Shown here: piece after piece, positions 62,458 to 64,000 of the stretch
How the letters are laid out: every line of letters starts with the position of its first letter
Numbering within the stretch: position 1 is the first letter of the stretch
Source: Roseobacter litoralis Och 149
GTDB taxonomy: Bacteria > Pseudomonadota > Alphaproteobacteria > Rhodobacterales > Rhodobacteraceae
Assembly: GCF_000154785.2 (NCBI RefSeq)
Contig: NC_015730.1
Location: forward strand, 3,038,001 to 3,102,000
Direction of reading: 5' to 3'
DNA length: 64,000 bases
The notes under the pieces: generated by a model
Told to the model about the DNA's origin: nothing
Databases searched by the model: none
Seen by the model: only the letters and a program-made list of their open reading frames with translations
Program-made: the position numbers and the translations under genes

Positions 62458-63798
62458 ATGAATTTCGATATTTGTCAAAGTCCGGTGTCCTTATCAACGG
62501 CAAAAGCGGTGGAGGACTGGAACGGCATGATCCGAGCTTTTCTGGCGCATGGGACAGCAACGCCTCAGTGTTTGGGCGCGGTCCTGACGGCAGAACCGAA
62601 TTTTGCGATGGGCCACGCCGCCCGGGGGCTTTTTTCGCTGATGATGGGGCGGCGCGAACTGGTTCAGACCGCTAAGGAGGCTCTGCTTGCCGCTCGTGCA
62701 TCTGATGCTGCAAATCCGCGAGAGCGTGCATGGATTGACGCGCTGGACGCGTGGCTGGCGGATAGACCGTCCGACGCGGTTGCTGCGATGGAACGCACAT
62801 TGCAGGCCTATCCTGCAGACACGCTGTCGGCGAAGGTCAGCCATGGGATCAGGTTCATTCTGGGGGATGCGCAGGGCATGCGACGCTCCATTGAGCGGGT
62901 GTTGCCAGCACATGACAAAGATCACCCGCTGCGGGGCTTTGCATTGGGCTGTCATGCCTTCACGCTGGAAGAAACCGGCGAATATGACAACGCCGAGCAA
63001 GCGGGTCGCTCGGGGCTTGAACTGACGCCCGATGACGCTTGGGGCTTACATGCGGTTGCACATGTTTTTGACATGACCGCGCGCCCGGATCTCGGCATCG
63101 ACTTGATCGAAAACAACACCGCTGCTTGGGATCACTGTAACAATTTCAGATATCACGTGTGGTGGCACAAGGCGCTGTTGCATATGGATCGTGGTGAACT
63201 TGACGTCGCATTGGGCCTATATGATGCGCAGATCAGGTCGGATAAAACCGATGATTACCGCGACATATCGAATGCAACCTCGCTGTTGTTGCGCCTTGAG
63301 CTGGAAGGCATGGAAGTTGGGCCGCGGTGGGCCGAACTGGCCGATATCGCAGAACGGCGCACCGACGACGGCTGTGTCGTCTTTGCCGATCTGCACTATA
63401 TGCTGGCCTTGGCAGGGGCTTCGCGACCGGATGCTCAGCGCGCGATGACAGCGCGTTTTGCACGTGACGCCAAATCTAGCGGCGAGATGCCCGCGCGCTA
63501 TGCCGACCCCGGCGTTGCCGCCGCCTCAGGGCTGAATGCTTTCGCCGAAGGGCGCTATGATGCTGCTTTCAGCGATCTGGCCTCTGCGCGTCCAAACATG
63601 CAGTCCATTGGCGGCAGCCATGCACAACGCGATGTTTTCGAGCGCTTGACCATTGATGCAGGGCTGCGTGCCGGACGTTATGAGCAAACTGAAGACATCT
63701 TGCATGCCCGCCTCAAGCAGCGGGCCGGGCAAGCCGACAGGTTTACCAAGACGCGTATGGCATCCATCGCCGAAGCCCGGCGGATCCCTGCCCAATAG
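62458..63798 (+). CDS. Tetratricopeptide-repeat protein
   Basis: A protein of about 446 residues, mostly helical with TPR-like pairs (for example FALGCHAFTLEETGEYDNAE and LLHMDRGELDVALGLYDAQI). It has no signal peptide and looks cytoplasmic. It resembles a widespread family of unknown function that I recall as TPR proteins of about 450 residues. AAGG lies about ten bases before the ATG at 62458; a GTG three codons earlier is possible. Its relation to the flanking genes is unclear. Confidence 0.82.
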   Translation: MNFDICQSPVSLSTAKAVEDWNGMIRAFLAHGTATPQCLGAVLTAEPNFAMGHAARGLFSLMMGRRELVQTAKEALLAARASDAANPRERAWIDALDAWLADRPSDAVAAMERTLQAYPADTLSAKVSHGIRFILGDAQGMRRSIERVLPAHDKDHPLRGFALGCHAFTLEETGEYDNAEQAGRSGLELTPDDAWGLHAVAHVFDMTARPDLGIDLIENNTAAWDHCNNFRYHVWWHKALLHMDRGELDVALGLYDAQIRSDKTDDYRDISNATSLLLRLELEGMEVGPRWAELADIAERRTDDGCVVFADLHYMLALAGASRPDAQRAMTARFARDAKSSGEMPARYADPGVAAASGLNAFAEGRYDAAFSDLASARPNMQSIGGSHAQRDVFERLTIDAGLRAGRYEQTEDILHARLKQRAGQADRFTKTRMASIAEARRIPAQ

Positions 63799-63846
63799 CA
63801 GCGGCACCCTGATGACAAATCTCAACCGACGACATAAAGACCCGCC

Positions 63847-64000
63847 ATGACACTTGCCGATCCCTCACGACTCCCTCTGACGCGTGGCGAGACGCCTGCG
63901 CAGAAAACCGCGCAGGCCGGTCAGCGCATCCGTGACCCACGCCTCGACTTCTTTCGCGGCATAGTCATGTTCATCATTCTGATTGCGCATACCCCCGGAA
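63847..64000 (+). CDS. OpgC-like membrane protein, N-terminal part
   Basis: Only the first 51 codons are inside the window. After a polar start, RDPRLDFFRGIVMFIILIAH is the beginning of OpgC-type acyltransferase membrane proteins, which succinylate osmoregulated periplasmic glucans or related polymers. The rest of the gene, including its other helices, lies beyond the window. Confidence 0.75.
   Translation, partial: MTLADPSRLPLTRGETPAQKTAQAGQRIRDPRLDFFRGIVMFIILIAHTPG

Noticed and set aside
1..64000. tRNA/rRNA genes, CRISPR arrays, insertion sequences, prophage
   Set aside because: Intergenic stretches were read for these; no arrays of spaced repeats, transposase motifs or cloverleaf-like segments were recognised. 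A tRNA scan could still find something missed by eye.

Overview
The window looks like chromosome from a Roseobacter-group alphaproteobacterium (Rhodobacterales). The evidence is a GcrA-type cell-cycle regulator, a heterotetrameric sarcosine oxidase operon, TRAP and sugar ABC transporters with Tat-exported binding proteins, an NsrR/NnrS/NnrU nitric-oxide module, and bchE, the oxygen-independent cyclase of bacteriochlorophyll synthesis. The host is therefore probably an aerobic anoxygenic phototroph, perhaps Roseobacter itself; the genus is a guess. Coding density is high. No rRNA, tRNA, CRISPR array, insertion sequence or prophage was recognised.

Layout, left to right. 1-2504: end of a LolD/MacB-type ABC exporter followed by two tandem DUF3299 Tat proteins. 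2526-11983: N-acetylglucosamine uptake and catabolism, with an ABC transporter plus a Gfo/Idh/MocA oxidoreductase on the minus strand and divergent nagK-nagR-nagB(SIS)-nagA. 12145-13263: a Tat-exported intradiol-dioxygenase-like protein with a haem-type membrane partner. 13638-16678: a type I secretion adaptor and ABC transporter without a visible substrate. 16941-21291: a GntR/UTRA regulator divergent from a TakP-like TRAP transporter, with a palindromic operator candidate inside the promoter. 21461-28150: bactofilin, an acyl-CoA dehydrogenase, a small unknown gene, a PAS-GGDEF-EAL protein, and an unknown protein paired with an MFS carrier. 28544-34760: soxBDAG and a divergent GlxA-type regulator. 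35018-38120: an exopolysaccharide-initiating sugar transferase and a secreted glycerophosphodiesterase.

38940-45653 is the most informative part. bchE has two PpsR-type boxes (TGT-N12-ACA) overlapping an FNR-type box in its promoter, and hemN has its own FNR-type box. Upstream on the same strand lies a five-gene operon: a 51-residue membrane peptide, a hexameric tyrosine-coordinated haem protein (HTHP), a DUF6522-like protein, NnrS and NnrU. It is divergent from nsrR. Together these genes tie tetrapyrrole synthesis and NO defence to oxygen, light and NO signals.

45877-64000 is mostly housekeeping: a KefC/YbaL-like antiporter, infA-maf-rng-yacG, a nitrilase-family hydrolase, a CobB sirtuin, a PCu(A)C copper chaperone, rpmB, meaB, hrpB, argD-argF, gcrA, a TPP enzyme translationally coupled to a CaiB-family CoA transferase, a TPR protein, and the start of an OpgC-like membrane protein cut by the window end.
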